Of a stretch of 64,000 nt of DNA, positions 50,239 to 63,189 are shown piece after piece. Location of the stretch: positions 40,510,966-40,574,965 of the forward strand of contig CM065682.1 in the NCBI GenBank assembly GCA_017654935.2, given 5' to 3'. Position 1 is the stretch's first letter; each line of letters starts with the position of its first letter. The notes below the pieces were generated by a model that saw only the letters and a list, made by a program, of their open reading frames with translations, was not told where the DNA came from and made no database searches. The position numbers were made by a program, and so were the translations under genes. The stretch is from Phymorhynchus buccinoides (taxonomy: Eukaryota; Mollusca; Gastropoda; Neogastropoda; Raphitomidae).

Positions 50239-50290
<52 letters not shown>

Positions 50291-50345
50291 TAATGGTTAT
50301 TTACAGAGCGCTTAACTCCCTTTGCAGGGAGCTCAAAGCGCTGAA
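50239..50345 (+). repeat. (ATA)n-GCGCTTA short interspersed piece, copy 2
   Basis: About 17 AAT units, then TGGTTATTTACAGAGCGCTT and GAGCTCAAAGCGCTGAAC; related to 45918-45980. Confidence 0.65.
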
Positions 50346-52255
50346 CAAAAGCCTAAACACTAACATACAGATAAACATACACATTAAAGACAAGCCAAGA
50401 ATAATCAACATGAAGACAAGTATCAATGAATATAAACATTAAAAATAAGTGAAACTGTTAATACAAAATACATGTATTAATCTCTCCCCCCTCCCTCCTC
50501 CCCACCTCTCCCCCCCACACACACACACATGCGCGCACGCACGCACGCACACACGCACAAACACACACACACACATACTGCAGGTTCATATCATCAAGGA
50601 CTAGGCCCTACGTGGATTAGAGGTGAGAGTGTGAGGCTTCCAAAAAATGAGTTTTCAGAGAAGTTTTGAAAGACTAGACAGAGGAAGAGTGGCGAACACT
50701 GTGTGACAAGCTATTACAGCTATAATGTGTTTGTTTTTTAATCGGCCAACAAATCTTATCATTTCTTAACTATTTGACTCAACACTTCTCTGTTCAGTAT
50801 GTGTATCTACGTACCTAAGAATGTGTCCATTAAAAATGTCTTGTTTTGTATTACAAACTCCACAATTTTCTTTAATTGCTCTGTCCAGTTTTGTGCAGTC
50901 TAACCACACTTTTAAATCAGGAACCCCGACTTTCGAGTGACTGAATACGCTGAGATGAACATCGACTATTCTTTCCTTGATGCATTAATGTTGCTTGTGG
51001 AGCCTGTGAATGCTAAGCTTGTGTTTAAGAGACGCAATTTTACTTTCTTCAGGGATGTTTTGTGTGTGTCTGCATTTGTTGATTTTCCTGTGTCTATTTA
51101 TCGTCTGTCTTTGATTATTAGTTTTTATTGCTTTCTCTTTGTCTCTTTTATATAGGCTATAAAATATGTGTGTGTGGTTTTGTTTTATAGCAAAAAATGC
51201 TTGATACATAAAAAAAAACACCCAACAACAACAGATCTTTAATTAAATTTGTTTGAGGGCGGGTTTGTGTATCGTCCAAAAATCGCCCCACTAAGTTTTT
51301 ATGTTAACTGGATTGTTATTCAGATGTGCGGATTTTTAAATATAATTTTAAAAAATATAATATTAAGATATTTCATATCTATAAAACATTGCTTTTTATA
51401 GGCCAGAGAGTGAAAAAGAAACTGCCGTTAGGTTGAGGAGAAGGGAAGGTTTAAAGAACAAGGGGGAGGAGAAAGGTGCAGATGGAAACATGACTACTTT
51501 GACTAGCATTTCAACCGTCCAAACTTTCCTCCTTGAAAACAGATAGTGGGCCCATAAAATGAGAACTGGGGCCAGCGAGCTTGAGAGTCCCCAAACTGTG
51601 CCCAAATGGGGTATGAAATAAATTTCTTGCCTTGCCTTGCCTTGCCTTGCCCGAACCCCCACTCCACAGCCATTTATTATCTCGCACATTCAACAAACCC
51701 AACCAAGACGCCCCACGACCATCACACACCCGTAACCCCGAACGTGTGCTATGTGTTCCTTGTGTCTGATGATGACGATGACGATTCCGACGAAGACGAG
51801 AGGTCAAAGTAGGTATGGTACAGTCAGGGCCTGTGTATCTAAATACACTGGCTCTGGGTACAGTATTATAGGGTGGAGCTAAGACAGGTTTGTTGGGGTG
51901 GGGGTAAAATAGGAAAAGGGCATGGAGTGGGTATCTACAGGAGAAAACGCCCCTGTGGACATTTTTGCAATGGTGAGTCACTTGTCCATCTCTTGATGAT
52001 TGAGTCGGCGAGTTCATTTAGGGTCAGAATGGTAAATTTGTGTATGATGGACTATGGCTAGGTCTACTGTTTGTAGGTTGGACGAAAGGAAGAAGAAATG
52101 GGAAGGGCAATAGCAAAGGAGTGGGTGGGGGGTAGTGGGGGAGGTCAGTCCCTTATTATAGGCTACTTCTTTGGACGATGAGTCACTGGAATGGAATGAC
52201 AAATTACCAAACATTTTAAGCTCAAAGTCTTGATTTCCATAAATATGAAAAAAAA
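50346..52255. other. Intergenic stretch, no gene seen
   Basis: Holds a CA/CGCA patch at 50515-50575 and a (CCTTG)n run at 51630-51650 after GGGTATGAAATAAATTTC, which looks like a retroposon tail. Open frames on the minus strand at 51400-52010 cross this repeat and lack coding character. Confidence 0.5.
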
Positions 52256-52650
52256 GCTGGTAAAGGTCAAGATGTGCCCCCCCCCCCCCCCCCTACATTT
52301 CTCAGCTCTCCTCGCATTTTCACACTTGCCTTTCTTACCAAGCATTAAGCTGTATTTTATTAGCCTTTTCAGCTAATTATCTTTGTTGAATAATTAATCG
52401 CATTATCTATTAGGACCCCCCCCCCCCCCCTTTGTAGTGCAGTATACACAACAGCCGCGGAGCATTTGTCACAGTCCTGGTTCATTGCGTTTTTCCGTCT
52501 TGCCTTTATCTTCTACTATTATTGAATACATGTGTTTAATTATGTAAATGAATGGAAATTAGTGTTAAATATAGCAAACGACAGAGGATGAAGTACGCAA
52601 TCTGCAGTAAAAAAGGCAAGACTGAAAAAGTGTCAACAACCGAGAAATGG
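52256..52650. mobile_element. Diverged relative of the poly-G/telomere-like palindromic MITE
   Basis: CTGGTAAAGGTCAAGATGTG, a C run (52277-52294), TACATTTCTC, GCCTTTCTTACCAAGCATTA and AGCTGTATTTTATTAGCC match one arm of 2548-2990. A second C run and GTGCAGTATACACAACAGCC, GCATTTGTCACAG and GCGTTTTTCCGTCTT match its centre, and CAACCGAGAAATGGAG closes the far arm. Confidence 0.7.
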
Positions 52651-54500
52651 AGCAACAAATCGTCATCGGATATCGAACACAGAGAACAGGACTGACCACG
52701 ATGACAGTTGATGTACTAATCAGCCACGTCCAAGTGGACAACGGAATAGCATTGTTATTCTTTCGGAAAAGAAATTAAACCCGCCATCTCTTCTCCGGCC
52801 TACTCTCAATGCAAATGGCATAAGTAGCTATCCTGAACTCATCTAATCGAGGATGTCACCAGTATTCTGCCGGGTGAGGATGCTTCATTCCCCCCAGGAT
52901 ACAAGGCTCAGGGAAGATCACTGAACGATCTGGGCACAGAAAGGCTTTACATGCTATGACAACAGTGACACCCTAATCCTCCCAAAGCTCTTCATCAGCG
53001 ATAACAGTGTGTGTCAGCATCCCCATCAGGCAACAGTTCCCTAGGGGACTTATCTGCGCAAAGATGGACTGATGGCCTGTTTTCCTCAAGGCGGGATGAC
53101 TGACCATAGTGACCAGCTGACCGATGGTGGACAAGATAATCGCCAAACGGCAAATTGATGAAGGCTTCGTCGTGCTGTTGTTATGATAATATACCATACT
53201 GATGTTGTAATGGACCTTCTGAATATTCGAAGACCATACTGTAGCGTCCAGTCTTCGGGGATCCTCGTTTCTTTCTTTTTTTGTCACGAAAATCATTAAC
53301 AAAATAAACTATTCACGGTGTTGATTTTATATCTGAAAATAATAAAGTGAGCGTTCATACAGGTTTCGAGGCAAAGCAGAGCAACTTCTCCACTCTAACA
53401 GTATCTTGTTCTTTCCTTTTAAAACAGAATGGAAACGGTATTATGATCAAATCTTCAGGATGTAGATTTCTAGACTATACTTACAAATTGTTTAATTGAA
53501 AATTAGAATTTTGGGTATGCAACTTATCATAACGCAGAAGAAGAAGGGTATGCAACTTAAAACAAAAATAGCTGGCTCCCTAAAGCATAACTATGGAATG
53601 GTCATCTGAGAGAAATAATATTAGTTTATTAAATCAGCTCAAAAGACACTTAGAGTTGCTCCCCTTGACCTGTTTAGACAGCCATATTGAAAGCACATTG
53701 AAAAATGAAGGTAGAGACAAGAAGGTATGCCATTATTGAGCAGTAAAATGCAGACAAGAGCAATCAAGTAGTGTATTAAAAACATCTGGACCTTCCTCTA
53801 GCCAACGCATACCATCATTACCAACAGTTTGAAGGCAGATGAAAATACTGACGTGATGCAAGCAAAGAGATTTTACCCGTACTGTAAGGACAATGAGTCA
53901 ACTTTATAATTTTGTGTTGATAGGGTCATTGTTGGGACACAGGGATGGACTATTTATTTATTTATTGCTCTGTTTAATTTTTAACCATCTGATTGCCAGT
54001 TAAAAAAAAATTCTCGCGAAATTGAGATGAACTTGCCGAACGATAATCTCGGCGTTGTAGCTCACGTCAGGTGGACAACAATGATAAACACTGGTAAAGT
54101 TTCAGACAAGACGAAATAAAATCAGCAACACCGTGCTAAAAGAGCGATATTTCGATTTATAATAAAATCTTTGTCCAGCTAAAACGTTGGCCAACTGAAT
54201 GCTTAAAGCAACGAATCATCCCATGTCATCCCAAAAACAAAAATAAAATAAGTGATTAAAGCTCGTATTTCAACAAGTTGCACGTGCGGGAATCAGTAGC
54301 ACGTAGTGGAAAAGAAAGTAAAAACAAGAAAAGAAAAGAAAAGAAGAAGAAAAGAAGAAGAAAAGGAAGAAAATAAAATTGAAAAGAAAAGAAAGACAGT
54401 TACATAGAGGGATACAAATGGAAGAGAGGAAAGAAAAAAGAATAGAATGAAGTAAAACAAGTGCAACGCCGAGCGGCTGCAAAGTCCCCTCGCAGCATCG
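52651..54500. other. Unassigned stretch
   Basis: Positions 52680-53290 have a more balanced base composition and a 109-codon minus frame (52973-53302), but I recognise nothing in it. Positions 54300-54470 are purine-rich (GAAAAGAAAA). CGAAATCGGAATGTGTCGGC at 54512-54531 echoes the repeat at 14737. Confidence 0.4.
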
Positions 54501-54775
54501 CCGAGCTACTCCGAAATCGGAATGTGTCGGCTGTACACATACATAAAAACGCATCAAAGCAGCACGCAACTACATAAAAACGCATCAAAACTGAATAGTT
54601 TTTTTTATATATAGCCTTGGGGTTCGGACCCGTGATTTGAGCGCGCGCAATCATGCGCACACGAGCGCACATAACAATTCATGACAACTGTGTTATAGAC
54701 CATTAATCAAGAAATGTTGTGAAAAAAACTGCATTGAAATACATGCACAACTTCGCGAGATATTAGCGATTATGT

Positions 54776-55013
54776 GTTTTGGGGTTTGAACCCCGTAACT
54801 GGCGCGACCTTGACCTTAATGTAAAACTAAACACATCAATGGATAGCTGGCATCTTGGCAAACTAGTATACCAAATTTGATGATGATAGACTGAATAGTT
54901 TTTGAGAAAAACGGATGAATAGCCGGACGGACGGACGGACGGAGGCACGCCGGACGCCGGACGGACCAGACCAAAAACAATAGTTCCCCGAACCTTCGGC
55001 TCGGGGACTAATA
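54776..55013 (+). repeat. Dispersed repeat ending in a G/C hairpin
   Basis: CCTTGACCTTAATG, ACCAAATTTGATGATGATAG, (CGGA)n at 54924-54943 and a closing hairpin AGTTCCCCGAACC-TTCGGCTCGGGGACT. The style is that of widespread molluscan repeats and shares AAATTTG/TTGACCTT words with 59.2-60.4 kb. No coding. Confidence 0.6.
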
Positions 55014-55129
55014 AGACACCAGCAAACCAATTGGGACGATCAGCCATCAACGGGAGAATATGGGAAAGGGGTGTATGTGCGCGCGCGTGTGTATGATAAA
55101 GTAAGATGCAATAGAGCTGGGGAAACATA

Positions 55130-55343
55130 GGGGAAGACGGGGTAAAAAGCGCATGGGCGGGTAAGAAGCCCACCCCAATTATCTCATGAAATGAAGCACA
55201 TTTCAGTCTCATTTTGCCCATGAGACGAGCGTTAATGTCTAGCATTCGTCTCATGCGCAAATTTGACTGAAATTTTCTTTATTTCATGAGATAATTGGGG
55301 TGGGCTTCTTACCCGCCCATGCGCTTTTTACCCCGTCTTCCCC
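55130..55343. mobile_element. Palindromic MITE, copy 3
   Basis: 214 bases with the same GGGGAAGACGGGGTAAAAAG ends, TA-flanked. The centre reads GACGAGCGTTAATGTCTAGC. Confidence 0.93.
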
Positions 55344-55567
55344 TACCAATAAATACAGGATTGAACCAGAGAGGCACTGGAACAACGAAAACTTTCACCA
55401 TGGGAGGCTACTCTTCACAGTTAAGGTCTTTTAAGAATCTCTTAAGTTTAAAAAAAAAGTTGGATTATGATGTGGGATGGATGGTTAAATCTTGTATTTT
55501 GACGAACCAAGAGCAAGCCACCCCGAATAAATAAATAAATAAGAGTAGAATTAATACATTAGGCATA

Positions 55568-55781
55568 GGGGAAGACGGGGTAAAAAGCGCATGGGCGGGT
55601 AAGAAGCCCACCCCAATTATCTCATGAAATAAAGAAAATTTCAGTCAAATTTGCCCATGAGACGAATGCTAGACATTAACGCTCGTCTCATGGGCAAAAT
55701 GAGACTGAAATTTGCTTCATTTCATGAGATAATTGGGGTGGGCTTCTTACCCGCCCATGCACTTTTTACCCCGTCTTCCCC
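55568..55781. mobile_element. Palindromic MITE, copy 4, inverted relative to copy 3
   Basis: 214 bases, TA-flanked. The asymmetric centre (ATGCTAGACATTAACGCTCG) is the reverse complement of that in copy 3, only 224 bases away. Confidence 0.93.
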
Positions 55782-56090
55782 TACCCTACTAACATTTTCT
55801 TAGACTACCTGTCTGTACAACCGAAACATGATTTTATATTTTTCTGTAAAATGAAAATTGAAACAATGATTATTTAAAATAAAAAAAATTAATGAGTAGG
55901 TTCGGGGTGCATTGCATTCAAGCATGTTGTGTACATAGGCCTATTTTAATGCAAGAAAACTATGGACAACGTTGAAATAGGCCTATTTAATCATAAATGC
56001 GTGCAATCGTTCCCGTCTCAACTAAGGCACTTTATTGTACTCCCAGTACTATAGATCGGGAGTACATTGCAATTAGCACGAGGGCCTGTG

Positions 56091-56092
<2 letters not shown>

Positions 56093-56178
<86 letters not shown>
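56093..56178 (+). repeat. (CT)n microsatellite
   Basis: A CT run of about 85 bases. Confidence 0.98.
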
Positions 56179-56180
<2 letters not shown>

Positions 56181-56599
56181 CAATGTGTTTGTTCATTGTA
56201 AGACCATCATATGGGGCCTTGGCCTTTTGATTACATCTCTCTCTCTCTCTTTGTGTCACAATTTTGTTTATTATCTATGTGGAAACAAAAATATTTTCCA
56301 CATCACAGCGCCTTAAACGACCAAACCGATCTTGACAAAACTTGGCACAATGGTCCTTTAACCCCTGACGTTGATGCCTGTGCGGCAAATGGCAAGCCTT
56401 ATAAACGTACTCCAGGTGAATGTGACTTTAAAACATAAAAAAAAATCTAATTACTCTAGAGATACTGATTACTGATTTTTTTGGGGTAATATATGCCTAC
56501 TCCCTTGTTTTGATTCTTATTTTTTCTCTTTGCGCTGAAGTGTGAGTACAGTTTTGATATCTTAATTGTTCAGTGTGTGGGTGTGTTTTGGGTGGTAGC

Positions 56600-56940
56600 T
56601 AGGTGTTACTTTTGATGTTCCTCTCGTTTGGAAATGCGTCAATCAAAAGCACGGAGGGCGTGCTGTTATGCAAATATTCTTTAGCTCCGCCCACAGAGGA
56701 ACCCTGATCAAACTCGACCATTGGTTGAGAGCAATGGTGACGACAGCCCTCAAACGGTGACCCATTTTGGGGTCAAGCACAGGGAGATAACTGTAGAATA
56801 AACATTTTAGCAAGCAGACGACGCCGTGCGATTAACTGTGTCCACAAGCTGAGTGCTACAGCTGCGTCAAACTAAAGTGAGAGTTCTGCGTTTAGTTTTT
56901 TCTTCTTCTCTCCCTCGTTTATTAACCAGGTATGGCGTAT
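56600..56940 (+). promoter_or_regulatory. Promoter-like cluster, gene unknown
   Basis: Within 80 bases there are a POU octamer-like TATGCAAATA (56679-56688), a GC box in GCTCCGCCCAC (56691-56701) and CCATTGGTTG (56719-56728). A possible first exon ends in TTATTAACCAG|GTATGG at about 56930. No start codon or following exon could be joined, so the assignment is weak. Confidence 0.3.
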
Positions 56941-57468
56941 CAGTAATCAGCAAAAAGGGTGCCAGGAAGACTGCCTGTGGCTCTAATGTTTACAGAATCA
57001 GCTAGTGATTTTTTTAACCTCTGGCTGCTTCACTTCAGTCGTTCGGAGAATGAAATCAAAGCATGACTTCCAAATTGTGTGTAAACTGTTCATATTGTCA
57101 TAATGAAGTACTGTATTTTTGGATGGCTAATTCAGTAATTGTTACATTGAAAGTGTCATCGTAGGTTTTCATAGGAACTCCAATCCACCCGGATTCATCA
57201 TCTGTAATGACTTTTTATTTGAGTGGGGACACATTACAAAGCAAGTGACCTGTTTCCTTGAAGTTGAACTAGACTACTTGTAACAGGTGAGACGATTGTT
57301 CTGTCGGTGATAATTATTTATGACTAATTGAAATACCCACCACATACGCACCATACCATCACAGTGAACAAACATCGACGGAAGCCTCCCAACTTAAATA
57401 AAAAAGGTTTCTCCTCCCCCACCCCCTCCCCTATTTTTCTGTTTGCCCAGGGATCTTGGTACTGGAAT

Positions 57469-57469
57469 A

Positions 57470-57506
<37 letters not shown>

Positions 57507-57750
57507 AAGAGTTGTTACATCTCACTCAGTTTTGTCTCCCCTGCTATTATGTTTGTGACTGATACTCACTGTTGTTTTGTGAAAGTTGGAGCTATACATG
57601 TATTCACTATCATTGCAGTCTAGCGAAAGAGTTCCTGGAAGAAGGTCGGGGACGACCGAAAGTTTCGAATATAATTATTATCAAAAAAGCTTGTTGGTGT
57701 TTCCTTTGTATTTATTCTATATTATTATTATTATTATTATTATTATTGCA
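57469..57750 (+). repeat. Two (ATT)n arrays
   Basis: ATT/TTA runs at about 57469-57502 and 57719-57747 flank ordinary sequence. Confidence 0.95.
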
Positions 57751-57962
57751 GTCTGTCTGCCGCTCTCCCCATTTGTGTGTGTCTCTGTCTCTCTGTCTGC
57801 CTGTCTCTTTTTCTTTTCTCCTCAATCTCTTATCACATTCAGTCTTTAGGCTAGCGCTTATTCAGATTACCTACTGGTTCCGTAAAAGTCCTACACCGCT
57901 GCATAGATGCATAATGCTTATGTAGTCTTATGTTTATGCTGCCACTGACATCCAAAGACCAA

Positions 57963-58100
<138 letters not shown>

Positions 58101-58139
58101 GTGCGCACGCACTTGTGTGTGTGTGTGTGCTGTTAAGAA

Positions 58140-59020
58140 TAAATCCTATGTCGAGGAAAACTAACGTAAAACAAAAGTAATGTGACAGATAAGAGTGATT
58201 ATTATTTTGCTTATCTTACTTCACGGTCTAGACTATCTGTCTGTCTATCTGTATCTTTTTCTACCCAACCCCCTTTTTTTCAATAAAGAGAATTTTTTTA
58301 AAAAAGCGTTAGAATGTGTTGTGAAGAAATTTGTGGAAGACCAGGCTAGAGAACTTACCACCAAAATCGTTTAGGCCCAAGGGCCGGATGTTTATTATAT
58401 TATATTTCATTTTTCTTCTTATTTTATGTCCTGGGAGAAATATTTATGAATTTTTGAACGGAATTATATGGAATATATGGAGAAATAAAATTGCATGCCA
58501 GAGTTAGGTATTTGTTGTAGTTATCAAACACACACGAATAGATCTTTTTTCATATAGATTTTTTGGGGGACCCTATTTACATTTTATAAATTTGATAAAT
58601 GTCGCTGTTTTGTTCATTAAATGAGAGAAGGATTACAAAACACACACAAAACAACCAACCAACCAAAAAACAAACAAAACCCACTGCCCTATTTTCATAA
58701 TTTTATGTAAGGTTGTTCTTCAAACTTGCTTTCATAAGGCAAGAAACGTTTGTGTGATTTCAAAACCTCGTTATAGCGCAGTACTCGCATTTGCACAGAA
58801 ATATAAACAAACAAACCTAAAGTGCAATAAATGCGAAAAAGATAATACGATCATTGACTAAGAATATCACATATTAACGTACATTCGCTTACCACTCGTT
58901 CACTAAAGCCTGATAGGACCACAGGGGAAAAAGTCTGGGTAGGAGTAGTAAAATAATACAACATCAACAGTTTCTTAAATTAAACAGAAGAAAGGTAACG
59001 ATGAAACGCAAGAAAAATAG
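58140..59020. other. Intergenic stretch, nothing recognised
   Basis: A/T-rich, no repeat or coding signal that I can support. A (GA)n run follows at 59031-59079. Confidence 0.5.
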
Positions 59021-59027
59021 TTTTGGG

Positions 59028-59083
<56 letters not shown>

Positions 59084-59212
59084 AGTGTTATTATTTTCCT
59101 TCACGTGACACTGGTGACATAATATCTTATATATATTTTCGAAATCTGTCTGTGTGTGTGTCTGTCTGTCTGTGTGTGTGTGTGTGTCTGTCTGTCTGTC
59201 CCTTATGCACGG

Positions 59213-60432
59213 CCACACTTCTCAACCGATCGACACCAAATTTGGCATCAAGCATCCTTGGCACCCTCCGAAGGTCATGCCATCCTTACTTTTCGGAAAC
59301 CTCCGCCAAGGGGTCGTGGGGAGGGGGGGGACCACACGCAGCTCGGATTTACTAACGGCAAGTGCGTGTGAGCTGTGAGCATGGGGGGGGGGGGGGGGGG
59401 GGGGGGAGGGGGTTGAGGGGATGAGGGGGGCTGGGGGGAGGGGGGGCTGGAGGGGGGAGGGTGGGATGGTCGGGTGTGTGTGTGGGGGGGGGTGTTCAGG
59501 GGGGGGGGCTGGAGGGGGCCACAGTTCTCAACCGATCGACACCAAATTTGGTATCAAGCATCCTTGGCACCCTCCGAAGGTCATGCCGTCCTTACTTTTC
59601 GGAAACCTCCGCCAAGGGGTCGTGGGGAGGGGGGGGGGGGGCACCACACGCAGCTCCACAAGTACTCGCGGTTAGTAAATCCGGGCTGCTCGGGTTTGTC
59701 CCAAGGATCTCCCGAACCGCTTAACCGAATCACTTCAAATTTTGTGTGGTGGTGTGTCCCCATGACAGGAAGACATCTGTGTAAAACTTTTTGCCGTCCT
59801 GACCTTGACGTTGGTGTATGACCTTGAAAACCGAAAATCGTTAAGGGGCCATAACTTCCACACCGCAGGTCCTAGAGTCTTGAAACTTGGCATGGATGTA
59901 CTTTCGCTTATGGCCGTTCTGATGATGGCGTACCAATGAAGGTCAAGGTCAAGGTCAGGGAGATCGGTATGCCTTGAAAGTGGTAGGGGTCTAATGATTG
60001 GGTTTTACTGTCCCACGCATATCTCCCGAACTGCTTTACCGAATCGTTTCCAGTTTTGTGTGGTGGCGTGTCACCATGAGAGAAGGCATCTGCGCATAAA
60101 TTATCGCCGTCATGACCTTCACCTTGGCGTATGACCTTGAAAACCGAAAATCTTTAAGGGGCTATAACGTCCACACCGTTGGTCTTAGGGACTTCAAACT
60201 TGGCATGTAGGTCCTTTGGCTTATGGTTGTTCTGATGATTGCATACAGATCAAGGTCAAGGTCAAGGTCATGGAGATCGGTAGGCCTTGAAAGTGGTAGG
60301 GGTCAAAAAATTGTATTTTCAGCCACAAAAGTAAAAATATAATATTTTGCGGACCCGGCGAAACCGGTACTCAGCGGTACCGGTACTTGGCGTTACCTGT
60401 ACAAGGCATTACCAGTACTAGGCGTTACCGGT
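59213..60432 (+). mobile_element. Composite dispersed repeat with internal duplications
   Basis: A block starting TTCTCAACCGATCGACACCA is present twice (about 59217-59340 and 59524-59655), separated by G-rich DNA. A second block, with CTCCCGAACCGCTTAACCGA, TTTTGTGTGGTGG and TATGACCTTGAAAACCGAAA, is also present twice, about 314 bases apart (59709 and 60023). The right end is a small tandem array of GGCGTTACCGGTACT-like units (60356-60425). It is non-coding; the class is unclear. Confidence 0.7.
59383..59530 (+). repeat. G-rich low-complexity DNA
   Basis: Runs of 6 to 24 G, broken by A, T or C, between the two copies of the first block. Confidence 0.95.
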
Positions 60433-60601
60433 ACGGGGCGTTGCGCTAGTATAATATATGTTGTAACATTTTATTTTATTTGTGTGCTGCTATAGTACAT
60501 CCGCCAACATGGTCCGCTGTATTATTTCTTTTAACTGAGCACACTTGTTGTTGCTTCAGACATATTGTATTTTCTTTGTTGGACAATAAAAAAATGTTTA
60601 A

Positions 60602-60638
<37 letters not shown>

Positions 60639-60984
60639 ATTTCAAGAACAAAGAGAATTCGGAGGACCCCCTAAATCAGACCCCTCAGAAATAGATTAGA
60701 AATAAGCTGTAGGGGCTGGTGTTGGAGAGGTAAAACAAATAAGTACGAGAGTAAATAAGTGATTAAAAAAGGCAAGAAAGATGTTGTGTTCGTGGGGTTT
60801 TTTCTTGTTTCTTTTTTCCCAGTTGGTGTTGCACACGATTATAGTATAGATACTGTACACGTTAACGTCTTGACAACTAACTGTATTCTTCATTACTAAC
60901 AAATGAAACAAAAAGCCAGGCCCCAAAGTGGAAATCAATCAATGTAGGGGCGAGTTAGTCGAAGGCTCGCTCTATCGTACTGTA

Positions 60985-62300
60985 CGAGGGGCACTCCATA
61001 TATTTTGCAATGTGAATATTCTGTCAACATCAGGGAAAAAAAAGAATAATGTCATGAGATAGACCATTATCATAATACTTACGTCGCAAATGTTCATTAT
61101 TTTCCACCAGCCGTTGAGCAAAGCAAAATGTCCACCAAGGTGAACGTTGGTCCCTAGTTGTGAAAATCTCTTTAATGGTGAGATTTTCTACCTATAAACT
61201 TCTACGTTTATACTCAAGGAAAAACATTCAAACAAGAGTACCAGACGTCGATAAATTGTTTTTTTGACTTTGCCCTCTCATAAACAAAAGTTCACAAATG
61301 GCTCAAGGAATTTCAGTTTGGCAGAAGAAGGTTTAAAGAAAGTGACCGTTACAGTTGTCAAATGACCGTTGTGACTGTTAAAACCGTAGCCAGTGTAAAG
61401 ACTCTTGTCGGAAAGCATCTCTGGGTAAATGCTGATGAGATGAAAAACATACTGAATTTTTCATCAAGAAGCATGGATAAAATCTAACATGAACAGCTGG
61501 GTATGCAGAAGCGTTATAACCGTTATTTGCCCCACGCGTTTACTGAACATCAAAAAAGGGGTAGGGTTGAATGGTGCATCCAAATCATACAACAAATTAG
61601 ATGATGAGAAGTCAGCCAGCGTCTGGGACTTCGTTAAAGATGATACAACATGTATATGTCACTATAATCCAAAAACCAAGCAATCCATTTGGATGTTCTA
61701 GGTGAGACTCCATCAGTAAAATAGCACAGAAAACAGAATAGTAGCAAAATTATCAAACAAATGAACGCATGAATTTTTTTTCTCTGAAAAGCTGGTTATA
61801 TGGCTTCAGTTCATCTCCTAGAGTGAAGAGCTCTCACTGTAGATTGAAACATAAATACCTATGTAACCAAAGGCACTTTGAGATTGCTGTCCAAGCACTG
61901 GTATCTGGTCTCCCCCTACTTTAGTGTGACATCGCAAGTTACCACACTGCTGCAGCTACTTTGGACATTTTGCAGGAAAAAAAGACCTTTGCTGAGTTTA
62001 GCCGGTCCCCCACCCATTTTTATTTTTACTTATCCTCTTGTTATTTTTTTTATACTATCATATGTGAAGCACTGGTGAAGGGGCTAGCAATTATAGAAAG
62101 TTGAATATGCTTGAGAGTTCGTCGAGGGAACTATTTTTGACATACTTCAGTTGAGCTGGTCTGGTGCGACAACAGTTTGGTTTGAAAGGATATCCATGTG
62201 CATGTATTCTAGTGAGGAACACTTCTAAAAGTTTGACTAGCCAGAAGGAGGATGGACACTGCCAGTTATCCACATTGCAAAATATATGGAGTGCCCCTCG
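60985..62300 (+). mobile_element. mariner-type transposon with perfect 30-bp inverted repeats
   Basis: CGAGGGGCACTCCATATATT plus ten more bases at 60985-61014 are mirrored exactly at 62271-62300, and both ends are flanked by TA. The length, 1316 bases, is typical of mariner. The transposase inside is broken. Confidence 0.9.
61270..61701 (+). pseudogene. Broken mariner transposase
   Basis: One frame gives VHKWLKEFQFGRRRF (61290 on), VKTLVGKHLWVNADEMKNIL, then after a TAA, HEQLGMQKRYNR and HAFTEHQKRGRVEWC, matching the order of mariner helix-turn-helix and linker blocks. Around 61590 the reading shifts to another frame, giving VWDFVKDDTTCICHYNPKTK, the equivalent of the GDETWIYxYDPETK catalytic block. 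The key Asp region is altered and stops and a frameshift break the gene. Confidence 0.82.
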
Positions 62301-62350
62301 TATTAGACCTGACAAACAGACTTCTTTTTTTTTTAGCTCCCTATTCACAC

Positions 62351-62362
62351 ACGTATGCGCAC

Positions 62363-62403
<41 letters not shown>

Positions 62404-62446
62404 CGTACGCACGCGCGCACGCACGCACGCACACGCACGCACACGC

Positions 62447-62485
<39 letters not shown>
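62351..62485 (+). repeat. (CGCA)n and (CA)n tract
   Basis: CGCA units grade into pure CA just right of the mariner element. Confidence 0.98.
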
Positions 62486-62487
<2 letters not shown>

Positions 62488-62652
62488 ATGCCCCGCAATC
62501 TATCGCTGCCAATTAATTTCCCTTGTCCCCAAAGCCCACTTGGAACCAAATTGAAATACACCTTTCCTTGATAGGCACCGGCACTGGCTTGTAATAGAAT
62601 AAAACCGTGGGAGAGGAAAACATTGAGAGAAAGAGAGGGGTATGGTGGGGGG

Positions 62653-62773
<121 letters not shown>

Positions 62774-63139
62774 ATTAACACGTTTGATAATTATGTGGGT
62801 TAAACTTTATCGGAGGTATTATTATTTACACGAGCGTTTTGTTGCAAATGTTTCCTGTTGCTGACTCGATAGTGTCAGCCACGTTCGAAAATAGTGGTGA
62901 TAATGGCCTTAGAAATAGTAGCAATGACGGTGGTGACGGTGATAGCGATTGAACAGAAATGAGTGGGTGTGTTACGAGTCGATTGTATTGGAAACAAGAA
63001 AGCAATAAGTTAACAACTAGAAAGTAATTTAATTTACAGTCCCATAATACACACTGACACATCGAACTAGTTAATTAATGATTAAGTATTCTGACATCCC
63101 CCCCCCCCCCCCCAAACACTATTACATACAAAAGGAAAG

Positions 63140-63189
<50 letters not shown>

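Noticed and set aside
52973..53302. 109-codon minus-strand frame as a gene
   Set aside because: No domain, splice context or codon bias that I can defend; kept only as an unassigned stretch.
54763..55260. 165-codon minus-strand frame
   Set aside because: It runs across a dispersed repeat and half of a palindromic MITE.
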